The notes under the pieces are model-generated. The model saw nothing but the letters and a program-made list of their open reading frames with translations, had not been told where the DNA came from and did no database searches. A stretch of DNA of 64,000 nucleotides, taken from NCBI GenBank assembly GCA_005408345.1, contig SEMN01000058.1:1698501-1762500 (forward strand), in the 5' to 3' direction. The translations under genes were made by a program, and so were the position numbers. This document shows, in pieces, positions 29,001 through 36,774 of this stretch (the first letter of the stretch is position 1; each line of letters begins with the position of its first letter). This stretch comes from Macquaria australasica (lineage: Eukaryota > Chordata > Actinopteri > Centrarchiformes > Percichthyidae).

Positions 29001-31104
29001 AGGTTGGTCATGTGTTGAAACGGTCAGTATCATTGTATCTAGTCAACATTTAGGCGTTGTGAAACCGTCTGCTAGCAGCATGGTATTAGTTACCCTACTT
29101 GGAAACAGAAAGGCGTAAAACAACAAGAGCCACACAGCAGAACTTGGCAGCATCGTAGTAGTAGGCCACAACGGGATATTTTGTAGCCCGTCACATCTTA
29201 ACTTTGTCCGGTTAAACCCTCTCACCTGGCTGCCGCCCCCAGTCCCAGGTCTCGATGATGGAGTGATGTACAGATGTTGATGTCTCCTCCTCCTCTTTCT
29301 TCTCTTTGTCGTTGGGTTCATCCTTTTTCTGAGTTCCAAAGCAGTCAGTGCAATCTTCTACAACAAATAAAAGAGATTCTGACATTAACCTTCATTTCCA
29401 TCAGCAAGGTTAAAATGCCAAACCCCTGTCCCTGGCTCACGTATCGTTCTTAGACAGTGTGCAAAAATGCACCACGCCATCATAAACAGAAGGCAGCAAC
29501 GTGTAAACAGGGTAAATGAATGCTGTAATCTCTCAGTGCCATACCTGGGTGAGCTGATTCTTCTCCATTGAATGTTATCTCCTCATCTTTTACCATTTCA
29601 TTCCACATCTCACTCAGACCCTCCGGAGAGAACGCCCGCTGCCAAAAAGCAAGAAGCAAGAAGCAGAAAATCAGCGCACCACATTTATAAAATCAACTTT
29701 ATGCGTTTACTTTGCGAGTTCTGCATAAGTATGTCACAGGCAGGCTATTCTACATCATCACAAATTCTGCCATGTGTTTCACTTGTGGAAGGAAATCTGT
29801 TGCACAATCTTTATAACCCAGCTAAGAAAACTAACACCTACAAACTCATATCAAATATAAGTGAAGTGAATACAAAATAGCTGCTGAATCACTGAGTTCC
29901 AACTGCTTCAAGGATACATCTGCTGTAGAAATCTGTGTCATCACCCTAGTAGTACAACATTCATGCTTTGCTTTACTAAGAAATACTCACAAGTGGAAAG
30001 GCAACTCTTGCTTTCAAGACACTTATGTCTTAAAGGTCAAAAACATGTTTGCTCACAGATGACACCAGACCAGACCAGACACATAACACTAAAGCTGCCT
30101 TCAGCACTGGGAACAGCTCTAACGATGGGAAAACATGACACCCTTCCCCAATTTTAGTCCTCATTTGGTAGAGCAAACTAATTTTCGAGTTCAGGGTGAG
30201 TCCAGACAGGCTGCAATTTGTGGAGGTGAGAGCAGACACACAGCCTATTTTGTAGTATGAGACAGTGGATTCAGAGTGTTGTCTCCCGATCTTCTCTAAA
30301 TCCACCATATATTGATAAAAGGAGCTCATAATTACAACCAACATGGGTTTGTTTTCACAACATAGATCTATTTTTTAAAAAACCTTTTCCCCTAACTTAC
30401 TGTAATATTATAGGCTGAACCTCTTTTCACATTACAGGAAAAACAATAATCATCTGTGAGGCTTGATACAGCTTGCAGGCCAGTGGTTGCAGATATGTCT
30501 GAGGTAATCAGGTGTGTCAGGTTATTACACCAAACGTAGCCCCTATACTTCAACTCCCTGTTTGACTCTGACCATGTTGAAGTAGCAGAAGTTTGGATGT
30601 TTATGCTAACTAGTGTGATATGCATTCACTTTCTGGCATCGTTGAAAAAATGCTTTGGAAAAAAAGGGATAAGACAGACGTTCACTATCAGTGAGACATC
30701 AAGGTTTAGAGGTTTTGCAGTATGTCCCCAACATGATGCAACACTGTCAGGCTGACAACAATTTAGAAGCAAAGCAGTTTCAAAAAGAAAGTAAGCAATA
30801 CAGTCTACAGATGCAGATGGATATATTTAATAATCCAAGATGGTAACATTTTCTCAGCCCACAGAGGAAAATGTAATCTTTCAACTGAAGCGAAGATGAA
30901 AAATATTGTCAAACTTTGCAGATTTTCACTTCTCCCCAGTCACGTGTGACTGAGCCCGCAGAATATCATGATGTCCTATTAATCTGAAAAAGCAGTCCTT
31001 ATCATACGATTCCCTCATTTATGTACACATACCTGTAAGTCTATCTTCAGCCATTTGTCATGAAATCTCAGCTGAGCATCGAGGGTAAAAGATGGAGAAG
31101 GCAT
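167..31104 (-). CDS. HERC2: HERC2, giant E3 ubiquitin ligase/scaffold (72 coding exons, 3' end outside window)
   Basis: HERC2 is a HECT E3 ligase of about 4,800 residues in human, with roles in DNA-damage signalling, centrosome function and protein turnover. The start codon is at 31104-31102 (protein begins MPSPSFTLDAQ). I placed 72 coding exons by GT/AG sites and reading frame. Their lengths sum to 11,403 bases, exactly 3801 codons without a stop. In order the protein has an N-terminal region, RCC1-like domain 1, a cytochrome b5-like domain, a MIB/HERC2 domain, a UBA-like helix segment, a CPH domain, a ZZ zinc finger, a DOC domain and RCC1-like domain 2. It leaves the window after residues ending GDSEGEARSM. 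RCC1-like domain 3 and the HECT domain are not present. Exon coordinates are in the block entries below. No frameshift or stop was seen, so this looks like an intact working gene. Confidence 0.97.
1464..1514. repeat. Compound (TG)n(TC)n microsatellite
   Basis: About 14 TG units run straight into about 12 TC units, inside the 129-bp HERC2 intron between exons 1748-1557 and 1427-1274. The tract takes up nearly half of that small intron. Confidence 0.95.
1993..3308. other. HERC2: HERC2 intron, 1.3 kb, no gene seen
   Basis: AT-rich, with a short (TA)n run near 2413-2428. Short open frames here have no protein-like composition. I see no exon, RNA gene or bounded mobile element. Confidence 0.6.
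3496..4152. other. HERC2: HERC2 intron, no feature seen
   Basis: Ordinary AT-rich intron sequence of about 660 bases between two HERC2 exons. Nothing recognisable on either strand. Confidence 0.55.
4325..5436. other. HERC2: HERC2 intron, possible degraded DNA element near 4680-4850
   Basis: Intron of 1.1 kb. The stretch from about 4680 has the wording of degraded teleost DNA-transposon ends (a run of TTTATCAAACTTCT type followed by repeated ACTCC/GGAGT words), but I could not find matching ends or a target duplication. The rest is plain AT-rich sequence. A 127-codon frame over 4367-4750 starts in exon antisense sequence and is not a gene. Confidence 0.4.
5437..8928 (-). CDS. HERC2: HERC2 RCC1-like domain 2 (residues about 2950-3325)
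   Basis: Exons: 8928-8817, 8036-7955, 7864-7630, 7292-7115, 6847-6766, 6507-6336, 6262-6118, 5662-5437. Seven blade motifs can be read: FVWGLNDKDQLGG, YACGEATNGRLGLG, FSWGEGDDGKLGHF, YSWGLGEYGRLGHG, FSWGDGDFGKLGRGG, WTWGKGDYFRLGHG and YAWGDNDHGQQGNG. Seven fits a closed propeller. This is one of the most conserved parts of the protein. Introns here contain two miniature DNA elements (see 6577-6747 and 8238-8680). Confidence 0.94.
6577..6747. mobile_element. TTAA-flanked miniature inverted-repeat element (piggyBac-like)
   Basis: TTAA stands at 6577-6580 and again at 6744-6747. Reading inward from both ends gives AGGTAT, two variable bases, then TGTGGAGT, so the terminal repeats match over about 15 bases with two differences. 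The core is 163 bp and non-coding. TTAA target duplication is the hallmark of the piggyBac superfamily. The element ends 17 bases from the donor site of HERC2 exon 6847-6766. Confidence 0.72.
8238..8680. mobile_element. Non-autonomous hAT element with 8-bp target duplication
   Basis: The octamer ATTGGGGT occurs at 8238-8245 and 8673-8680. Between them lies 427 bp with imperfect inverted ends: CACTTGTGGAAAG at the left, CAGTGATGGAAGA reading inward from the right. The interior near both ends is rich in AAGTAC/GTACTT words (TAACTAAGTACATTTACTC on the left). An 8-bp duplication with CA...TG ends fits the hAT superfamily. It has no coding capacity and sits in the HERC2 intron between exons 8928-8817 and 8036-7955. 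Confidence 0.85.
9379..10360 (-). CDS. HERC2: HERC2 DOC domain (residues about 2755-2920)
   Basis: Exons 10360-10170, 10071-9966, 9746-9655, 9554-9379. Landmarks are QASRLIDCSDQCWQSSGSQG, then KHWIRLELFPDVLVHRLKMI, GGSSLNNLIELKTININPT, and HRYIEIAIKQCRSSGIDCKI. This is the DOC/APC10 beta-sandwich found in several ubiquitin ligases. The final exon ends with an acidic run FLASDNEEEDDDK before the second propeller. Confidence 0.93.
10458..10597 (-). CDS. HERC2: HERC2 ZZ-type zinc finger exon (residues about 2700-2746)
   Basis: One exon encodes the whole finger. The zinc ligands are visible in order: CDGC, then CRNCDDFDFCENC, then HNTRH. ZZ fingers bind histone H3 or SUMO tails; the HERC2 finger has been reported to bind SUMO1. 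The residue before the first cysteine is arginine (codon split AG/G at the exon join) where human has threonine; this lies outside the ligands. Confidence 0.94.
10682..11517 (-). CDS. HERC2: HERC2 CPH domain (residues about 2566-2645)
   Basis: Exons 11517-11419, 11332-11164, 11052-10927, 10790-10682. The CPH domain (named for CUL7, PARC and HERC2) begins VGMMVKCCRTYEEVYDGDVG, then KVIKLDRDGLHDLNVQCDWQ and TYWVRYIHIELLG. In CUL7 and PARC this fold binds the p53 tetramerisation region. Exon 11052-10927 adds HIKIGDKVRVKPTVTTPKYK, and exon 10790-10682 adds FSANGKDVIVDFPQQSHWTG. Confidence 0.92.
11640..12245 (-). CDS. HERC2: HERC2 UBA-like segment and acidic tail (residues about 2396-2532)
   Basis: Exons 12245-11978 and 11782-11640. 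The UBA-type three-helix signature reads LPIVLQLMEMGFPRKNIEFA, then LKSLSGT, then GVEALVGWLLDHPD. Such domains bind ubiquitin. It is preceded by a basic stretch PPKQKKQKTSPVP and followed by a strongly acidic run with SDADTVSDEYSDEEVLEELE. Confidence 0.9.
12376..15247 (-). CDS. HERC2: HERC2 exons for residues about 1938-2395
   Basis: Exons: 15247-15065, 14967-14783, 14383-14236, 14147-13951, 13823-13593, 13474-13336, 13063-12917, 12518-12376. Exon 13823-13593 carries GGIDGRLRLGGQVIHEEYGE followed by GTVTRITPKGRITVQF, a small beta-barrel-like segment that resembles a second MIB-type unit. A basic stretch SLRRRKSRPQ starts exon 14147-13951. The rest is helical, for example LRCQQLRLYILKASRALLSH. 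All exon joins keep the frame. Confidence 0.91.
15345..15835 (-). CDS. HERC2: HERC2 MIB/HERC2 domain (residues about 1853-1925)
   Basis: Exons 15835-15648 and 15537-15345. The domain spans the exon junction. It starts MMKIGTRVMRGVDWKWGDQ and continues DGPAPGLGRVIGELGEDG, then WIRVQWDTSSTNSYRMGKEG. This is the MIB/HERC2 fold shared with Mind bomb ligases, where it binds peptides. It is followed by an acidic tail TEDSDTEDD. Confidence 0.92.
15949..19160 (-). CDS. HERC2: HERC2 exons for residues about 1273-1810 (helical region)
   Basis: Exons: 19160-19010, 18896-18682, 18570-18438, 18233-18106, 17947-17752, 17660-17527, 17129-16953, 16802-16666, 16406-16255, 16140-15949. Conserved landmarks are SSPLIDTERNLGLLLGLHAS, HYNYNEEKDEDHCSS, FPPEHPVEEVGRLLLCC, and EEPLDVEKMRKCLLKQ. 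A basic cluster RDRRKKR (end of exon 17947-17752) followed by VPKKSES may be a nuclear localisation signal; that is an inference. The exon 17660-17527 part is the least conserved (acidic, Pro/Ser/Thr-rich), as expected of a disordered linker. Confidence 0.92.
19253..19661 (-). CDS. HERC2: HERC2 cytochrome b5-like domain (residues about 1187-1265)
   Basis: Exons 19661-19485 and 19356-19253. The fold signature is visible: EVSLIRKADLENHNKDGG, then FWTVIDGKVYDIKDF, then QFAGEDPVVALEAALQFEDTR. A normal cytochrome b5 has an HPGG heme-ligand motif after the VYD strand. At that place this sequence reads AQSQSLAGNSILA, with no histidine. The second heme ligand region (usually GHS) reads DTRES. The domain therefore probably does not bind heme as a classical b5 does. 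It appears two residues longer in the loop than the human sequence (QAQSQSLAG against QTQSLTG, from memory). Confidence 0.9.
19794..21994 (-). CDS. HERC2: HERC2 exons for residues about 759-1178 (helical linker)
   Basis: Exons: 21994-21794, 21600-21372, 21222-21098, 20811-20633, 20546-20362, 20241-20086, 19979-19794. The segment is mostly helical and well conserved (for example MTFEQLDLLLRQVSEGMDGS, RFMIDLLVSSLMADGGLES). A charged helix KKEAQKEKEIDEQEA begins exon 20811-20633 and could form a coiled coil. No enzyme motif is visible. The segment joins the first propeller to the cytochrome b5-like domain. Confidence 0.92.
22074..24307 (-). CDS. HERC2: HERC2 RCC1-like domain 1 (residues about 406-758)
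   Basis: Exons: 24307-24119, 23970-23819, 23066-22909, 22820-22707, 22600-22349, 22267-22074. Blade motifs typical of RCC1 propellers are visible: FSWGCGDGGRLGHG, YTWGRGNYGRLGHG, WSWGDGDYGKLGRGG, YTWGKGDNQRLGHG and HSWGSND. The sequence DQTTPMLVTALKG in exon 22820-22707 keeps the proline that corresponds to human P594, whose change to leucine causes a neurodevelopmental disorder. The residue match is from memory of the human protein. The domain is a seven-bladed propeller used for protein binding. Confidence 0.93.
23476..23745. repeat. Degraded teleost interspersed repeat in a HERC2 intron
   Basis: The stretch begins AGAGTTCGTACAGCTTTTTA and ends with TTTACAAACCCTGAT. Inside are many CAAG/CTTG words such as TTCAAGCACTTTTCAAGGAC and CCTTGAAAACATAAGG. 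The left end (GTTCGTAC) and right end (AACCCTG) look like the divergent ends of a repeat family common in teleosts, recognised from memory only. No clean target duplication. Confidence 0.45.
24625..31104 (-). CDS. HERC2: HERC2 exons for residues 1-405 (N-terminal region)
   Basis: Exons in transcript order: 31104-31033, 29638-29545, 29357-29226, 27242-27020, 26798-26698, 25577-25436, 25330-25226, 25130-24959, 24798-24625. The segment has an acidic, lysine-rich stretch near residue 70-85 (KDEPNDKEKKEEEE). It then has helical segments such as LRQRLVILERYLISL and KGVEGLARVGSRAALSFAF, which is almost unchanged from human. The last exon carries LSPNESFLRYLTLPQDN. No catalytic motif is expected here. 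The introns are the longest in the gene's window part (up to 2 kb), as is usual for 5' introns. Confidence 0.93.
25939..26022. repeat. (CT)n(GT)n microsatellite ending in a G10 run
   Basis: A short CT run is followed by about 30 GT units (25952-26012) and ten G residues (26013-26022). It lies in the 1.1-kb HERC2 intron between exons 25577-25436 and 26798-26698. The rest of that intron shows no gene or bounded mobile element. Open frames of Val/Cys repeats over the tract are artefacts. Confidence 0.95.
27243..29225. other. HERC2: HERC2 intron, 2 kb, no gene seen
   Basis: AT-rich in its first half. A C-rich, purine-poor stretch lies at 28739-28805 (many CCCACC words). No open frame shows protein-like composition or splice support, and I saw no bounded mobile element. 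Confidence 0.55.
29639..31032. other. HERC2: HERC2 intron 2, no feature seen
   Basis: Intron of 1.4 kb between the start-codon exon and the next coding exon. Plain mixed sequence with no recognisable gene, RNA or bounded repeat. Confidence 0.55.
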
Positions 31105-31141
31105 CTTCCCCTCTCCTCTCCTGGCTGCAAATGCAGCCAAC

Positions 31142-32197
31142 CTGCAAGGTAAAGAGATGAAAGACTTTGTTATAATAATATAAGACAAATGTACAAAGTC
31201 AAGCTTAGTTGAGAATCAGCTAATAATGACTGACATTATAAAGTTCCTGTGAATCAATGAGGGATACGCTTTTTGCCCATGACAGAATAATAAAGTGAGG
31301 TTGGACAACATTAGCATGCTCCTTTCCCAGGCCTGCTTCCAGTTTCCTTTGAACTGAATAAAAGCACCTATCAGTTTTAAGATGAAAACTTGCACTAACA
31401 TTACCTCGAACTGGTGAACTTACACAGTCAGGGAAAATCAGCTTAAACAACCAATATTATCATCCAAATGTCAACAAAAGGGAAGCCCAGGACCGGCTTT
31501 CAAAACATAGGACTGAATCACTCCCATTTTAATGACGTTTTTAACACGCAAACTAACATCAGACAGTAACTAAATCATAGCCAAATTGTGCTGCTTTTAT
31601 CATGAATGTTCCAGTTAAAGTAACTTAACGTTACACAAATAGCTTTATCATTAGCTCGGTCAACCTTTTCTATTATATATGCGATTATACGTTTTCTAGC
31701 ATATTACAGAAGTCACTATTGTGACATGTAAGTTCTACCTTGCGTTAGCTGCATTAACGTAAATAAAGCTAGAGTTTAAGGCCAAATATGTATCCATAAC
31801 TCTTACGTTATATGAGACGTTGGGAGGAAAACGAGAATATCGTAGCATTGAATGCTAGCAAGGGCACAGTCTCTGTTAACCTTGATACCGTGGTTATAAC
31901 CTGGATGTCATATATGATAACAGACACTAGTCCAGCGGGTAATAACACACACTGACACAGCATCAGTGCGCCTAACGCAACACCTAATGCTAGGTAACGT
32001 TCACATTAGCTTGGTGGCTAAGGCTAACGACTTAGCTTGCTGGACAGCTAATACTAACACAACGTTAGCTAGCTAACGCTAAACCAGCTCTCCTCGTCCC
32101 GGCAACGGTGAACAAGCGTCTGTGTCATGACACTGGACCGAATGAGATGCAACACAACGGGTAACATGTCCATTTTGACAACAAATGTCTAAATTAC
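31142..32197. other. HERC2: HERC2 intron 1, rich in TTAGC/GCTAA words
   Basis: The half nearest exon 1 (about 31690-32080) is dense in GCTAA, TTAGC and AACGTT words. It includes a perfect 16-base palindrome CGTTAGCTAGCTAACG at 32063-32078. Similar words are common in teleost first introns and promoters, and the function is unknown. Confidence 0.5.
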
Positions 32198-32260
32198 CTG
32201 CGGTCTCTTCTCAAGCTATTCTCGTCCCCCCTCAGCTGCTCTGCTGCATTAATAAGACGT
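32198..32260 (-). other. HERC2: HERC2 5' non-coding exon 1 (approximate 5' end)
   Basis: A good donor site on the minus strand lies at 32196-32197 (exon ends ...ACCGCAG, intron GTAATT). The next exon (31033-31141) has an acceptor at 31142-31143 and carries the start codon. The transcription start is not visible; 32250-32260 is a guess from the GC-rich sequence. Human HERC2 also begins with a non-coding exon. Confidence 0.55.
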
Positions 32261-32534
32261 TTATAATGCACTTGATTGACAGGTCGCGGACTGTGGCACG
32301 AGGCATGGAAACAAATTACGTAGTCGTAACTGGGAGGTTAAATGCGATTGATCTGTACCACAACAGCCCGCTGAGGCGGGGTTTCTAATGCGAGGGGATC
32401 TGTTGGACACGGAGTCCACTCCGCCCGCTCGTGCCTGGCGGTGTCTTAAAACGTGCGCTCCATTGGATTCGAGGCGGGACGTAGGAGGGGCGAGGTTGGC
32501 CTGGGGTGAAGGCACACTGTCCGCTAGGTGGCGG
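32261..32534 (-). promoter_or_regulatory. HERC2: HERC2 promoter region
   Basis: The sequence just upstream of the HERC2 first exon is more GC- and CpG-rich than its surroundings. It has a GC-box-like GAGGCGGGG near 32373 and a CCAAT box on the minus strand (ATTGG on the plus strand at 32462-32466). No TATA box is obvious. A housekeeping-type promoter fits a widely expressed gene. Transcription start sites were not determined. Confidence 0.5.
32521..32534 (+). promoter_or_regulatory. CTCF-like motif
   Basis: CCGCTAGGTGGCGG agrees with the CTCF core consensus (CCASYAGRKGGCRS) at all positions but one. It lies at the upstream edge of the HERC2 promoter, in the HERC2-NIPA1 intergenic region. Binding is inferred from the motif only. 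Confidence 0.5.
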
Positions 32535-33553
32535 TGTATCTCAAGGAAAGGGTGGGGGTATTTAGCTACAGAGTTATAGTATTTCAGATAGTTTTAGACG
32601 TTTATGTAACTATAGAGTTTATTTATTTTATACCATTGACATTTTAAAATCATTACCGTGCTTAAATCTAATGTTTTTATTGTATAATTTGGCTGTATGT
32701 GATTTTGATATTATTTGGTGTTTTATCTGTCTGCTGTTTTTGTTTTTTTAAATCTATTTGACCATTGGCCATTTGACCAACATCGACCTACCTACAATTT
32801 AGACAATCATCAGATACGTGGGTTCCTTGTCATTTTGAGTATGTACACAAAGGCCACAAAGAGCAACACATGTGGGATCGCCTTCCTGAGTCTGATGAAG
32901 GTGCATTTTAAATGTAATATCATGTTTTGCACAACAGACCAGATAACCCAGACGAAGACAGACAGATCTGTTAACTCAAAATGCAATTAATATAATTTCA
33001 GTTATCCACCATGAAGGGATTAGTGGGTGGGACAGGGGACCGAGTTTTCAGAGGACCAGTATGCCAGACCCTCTGTGTGAAGATTTCTCATTACAGACAG
33101 AGAGGGTAACATTTCCATCTGACAAACTAAATGAATGGCATTAACATTTAATTTGAGGGCATGTAAGAAGCTACTACGACACAGAAACAGTGTTTATCCC
33201 CTCAGGTTTGATGTGGAAAGTGTAGGTCTAGTTTAGTTATGGTTCAGTAATTACACTGTGCAATCTAAGCCCCATGAATCTACCAAAAGAAGCATCTGTT
33301 GTCTTGCTCGAAGACACTCCAGCAGCAAGGCAGATGCACAGTGTGATGCTTGACAGTTCATGTCCGACTGGATCCTTGGTTTTGCTCAAGGGGATATTTT
33401 TGTGTCACTGTGTAGGAGGTGGACTAGTCTTTAAAATGCCACCAACACGATGATTTAAAATGCAGGCAGCCCTCACTGCAGCGTGCAGGTCACTCTAGCT
33501 GCCTTTTCATTTCTATTTTCCAAAACTGACCACGGCAGCAGGACGGTGCAGCC
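32535..33553. other. HERC2-NIPA1 intergenic region
   Basis: About 1 kb between the two divergent promoters. Mostly AT-rich with no recognisable gene or bounded repeat. A direct upstream-to-upstream arrangement with no other gene between HERC2 and NIPA1. Confidence 0.55.
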
Positions 33554-33660
33554 GCGCATGCGCACCGCCTCACTTCCGAGTCTAAACTACGAAGTTGGAC
33601 TGTAGACCCTCAGTCATCCTGCTGCAGTAAAGCTGAACTTTAGGAACAACAGCCACAGTA
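33554..33660 (+). promoter_or_regulatory. NIPA1: NIPA1 promoter/5' UTR with NRF1-like and ETS-like sites
   Basis: GCGCATGCGC at 33554-33563 is a palindromic NRF1-type site. CACTTCCG at 33571-33578 contains an ETS core (GGAAGT on the minus strand). Both are within about 110 bases of the start codon and are typical of TATA-less housekeeping promoters. The 5' UTR runs up to ATG at 33661. Confidence 0.55.
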
Positions 33661-35601
33661 ATGGCCATCGGCTCGGAACCAAGTGGTGATTCGTTGCCCG
33701 TGGCTGGAATAGTGGTAGCTGTAGTATCAAGTTTCATCAATGGGTCGACATTTGTGCTTCAAAAAAAGGGGATATTACGCTCTCGCGACAGAGGTAGCTA
33801 TACTGAAACAGCAGATAAGCAGCCATATAAATGATATCGTTAAGATGAGTAAAGCGTCGTAGCCACACAGACTAAACTCTTCGCTGTGTTTTCCCTAGGA
33901 GGGTCGTACCTCTCAGATGCGGTGTGGTGGAGTGGCACATTATCCAGTGAGTATAGCGCCATCTGTCGACTCTGGATGCGCAGTTCAATTAACGCTAGAA
34001 ATCACATCCTGAGCTTTGAGCAGCGTGCCCCTCACTTCTTCATTTAAAACGTCGTTTCCCACGAACACCTGGCTAACTGTTTTGACACACCTGTTTATGA
34101 ATCTCATCAGTGATTGTTGGTCAAATTGGGAATTTCCTGGCGTATAATGTGGCCCCTGCTGTGATAGTTACACCACTAGGAGCCCTTGGAGTGTTTTTTG
34201 GGTAAGTCGGATATGGTTTAACCAAACGTGAAACATTATACAGTGTATTCATCAACTTACTAAACTCATTCAATTACAGATTTTTTTTTAATTGAAATTT
34301 TATACTCTTTAATTAAACAACTCCACCTGGTCTCTTATTTATTTATTAATTTATTTTTTATACGCTAAGGAGAATTATTTTTAAGAGATTTTCTTTCCTC
34401 ATTTCTGAGTCTTAGCAGACAGTTGCAGATCAGGCAGGTTTGTTGCCTCGGGCACTGTAAAGTTGTGATTAATTATTCATCTTTTTGCTTTTTAATATGA
34501 AAGTGGTTCATTTTTAATACACTTTCAATCTGTATAAATCATTTTGGTATTGCGACATTGAGCAGTCATGAACAGCTTTAATGTCATTGTGTCTCTTTTA
34601 TTATTTTACATCTACCAAGCACAAGAGTGCAGAGTCAAGATTTAAAACTATTACACTGTATAATACTTCCAGGACTCTATGAAGTGCCTTGCAACGAGAT
34701 GCTGTTTTTGTGTGATGCAGGGCTGTGCTGGCATCTTGGATCTTGAAGGAGCATTTGAACATCCTGGGAAAGCTTGGCTGTGTATTGTGTTGCTGTGGCT
34801 CTGTTGTGCTTATCCTCCATGCCCCTAAAGCAGAGGCTGTAACGTCTAGACTGGAGTTTGAGGAGAGGTTATCGGACCCAGGTGACAAAGTCAATTTTGT
34901 TTGCCTTTAATTTGCTCTAGTAATTGATAAATGTGTCCTCCGGAATTATTTAAGATGAGGTAGACCGTAGAATAGCCAGCAGGACAGTAAAAAGTGCCAA
35001 TAATTAGTCAATGTGCAATCAACTCACTTTTTCTGAACTATTATTTCTCCTTGAAAATATCCAATATAATGGCATTATAAATGATGATGTCATTTCTCAT
35101 CCTGCAGTGTTTGTAATGTATGCCCTCTTGGTGGTCCTGCTGCTGGTCATACTAATTGTGTGGATTGCTCCAGCTCACGGCACATCAAACATCATGGTGT
35201 ATGTCGCCATATGTTCCCTCTTGGGCAGCTTCACTGTTCCAAGCAGCAAAGGACTTGGCCTGGTTGCACAAGACGTCTTTGGAGAGGGGCCCCCGAGCAG
35301 CACAGCTCTGGCCCTCTTCCTGGGCTTGCTGGGGACGCTGGCTGTCAGCATCCTGATACAGTTCCTCTTCATCAACAGGGCCTTGGAGTGTTTCAGCTCC
35401 AACATGTTTGAAGCCGTATACTATGTCACATTTACATCCACCGTCATTCTTGCTTCCGCTCTTCTCTTCAAGGAGTGGACTGCACTGACTTTAATTGACA
35501 GCCTTGCCATGCTTTGTGGTCTGACAACAGTGTGTGTCGGGGTCGTTTTACTCCGCCTTTCCCAAGAGGCTTTGATTACTTGGAAGAAGAAGACAGACTG
35601 A
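33661..35601 (+). CDS. NIPA1: NIPA1 magnesium transporter, 308 aa, 5 exons
   Basis: Exons: 33661-33793, 33899-33946, 34111-34201, 34721-34881, 35108-35601; the total of 927 bases is 308 codons plus TGA. NIPA1 is a multi-pass Mg2+ transporter of endosomes and the plasma membrane that modulates BMP receptor traffic in neurons. The protein begins MAIGSEPSGDSLPVAGIVVA. Membrane segments include INGSTFVLQKKGILR, GQIGNFLAYNVAPAVIVTPL, LGKLGCVLCCCGSVVLILHA, and WIAPAHGTSNIMVYVAICSL. The NGSTF and KEHLNILGKLG motifs, around positions mutated in human spastic paraplegia 6, are intact. It is shorter than human NIPA1 (329 aa) because the polyalanine N-terminus is absent. The short basic tail TWKKKTD matches the family. 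Upstream of NIPA2 in the same direction. Confidence 0.96.
34202..34720. other. NIPA1: NIPA1 intron 3, no feature seen
   Basis: AT-rich intron of about 520 bases with T-rich runs; no repeat boundaries or exon-like frame. Confidence 0.5.
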
Positions 35602-36770
35602 TGGAGATGCCTTCATATGTACATGACTTTTGTGTTACACTGCATTTCTTATAACACAGAGTCTATACTTGATTTTCTCCTGTAGGAACTCCAGTTTAAA
35701 TGGCCAAAGTTACAGTGCATTTATAACAAGTTTAACTTAACATTTTCATTGAATCTCCTTGCAGTTTCTTATGAAACAGTTCTTAGTTACTGTGTAACCC
35801 AGAAATATGACCCAAAGTTAAACCCCTATTGTTTTCTTTAGATAATCATTCCTTCTTTAATTCTATTAATACTCACTTATGCAACTCTTATCATCACGAG
35901 ACTGTCACTTCACCTCTCATAGCTTTTAAACAGCACACTCAAATATGGCCGGGGGAAGTTAATTTGTCAACTTCACGTTTAACTTTAAGTAGTTACAAAG
36001 AGGCTTGCAAAACATGGGTGACTGGGTAAACAGGAACTGAAAATAATTCTGTTTACTTTCTTCTCAAGCGTTGCCCTCAAGGCTTTAACAGGCCCCTTGA
36101 ATGTTGTCCTTTTCTCCCAATGCTAGACTGCATCAGTGTAGAATCGCCTACACTTTGACTTATTCAGTGTGCCTGTGAATTATTCAGTGTCATTTCAGAA
36201 GCAGTGTCTTTAGTGCAGGAGTTCTATGGAAGACGAGTGTTAACAATGACTGAATGTTTTTGTCTAATGGAGGGATTTGTAAAGCTGGTGTACCAAATAT
36301 AAACGCTGGTTCTGTGGCCACTAGCTGTTTGGTCATGATATTATATCTAGCTGCAGGTTATACGTGTGTAATTAAAACGTGATTTGGACTGTGGATTATT
36401 TATGTACATTATAAAAGTGTTTACCCACATTTCTACTACTGTATGTGTTTAATAGTGATGACCTGGCAGACCAGCCCAAACTTGAAACTGATGTGCTGGC
36501 CCTGGCAGGCATTTGTCATACTGAAGGGTCCATGAGAAATACACTGTCCTTACGAGCAATACGAGTCCTTTCTTTAATAAGAGTTTAGTTATCTTGCTTG
36601 ATTTAGAAAGTATTAAACTAAATCAAACTAGTTGCATATCACCATCACTTGTAAAATATCCCTTAATACACTGTCACGGTGTGTTAGTTCAAATCGCACT
36701 ACTGTTTATAGTTTATGGTTTTATAAGTAATAGTGTGACTCCAATAAAAACGTCATGGTGAGGAACAGTA
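35602..36770 (+). other. NIPA1: NIPA1 3' UTR with polyadenylation signal at 36743
   Basis: A 1.1-kb AT-rich stretch follows the stop codon with no open frame. The best canonical signal, AATAAA, is at 36743-36748; earlier ATTAAA variants also exist (near 36371 and 36611). If 36743 is used, the NIPA1 transcript ends only some tens of bases before the CpG-rich start region of NIPA2. Confidence 0.5.
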
Positions 36771-36774
36771 AGGG

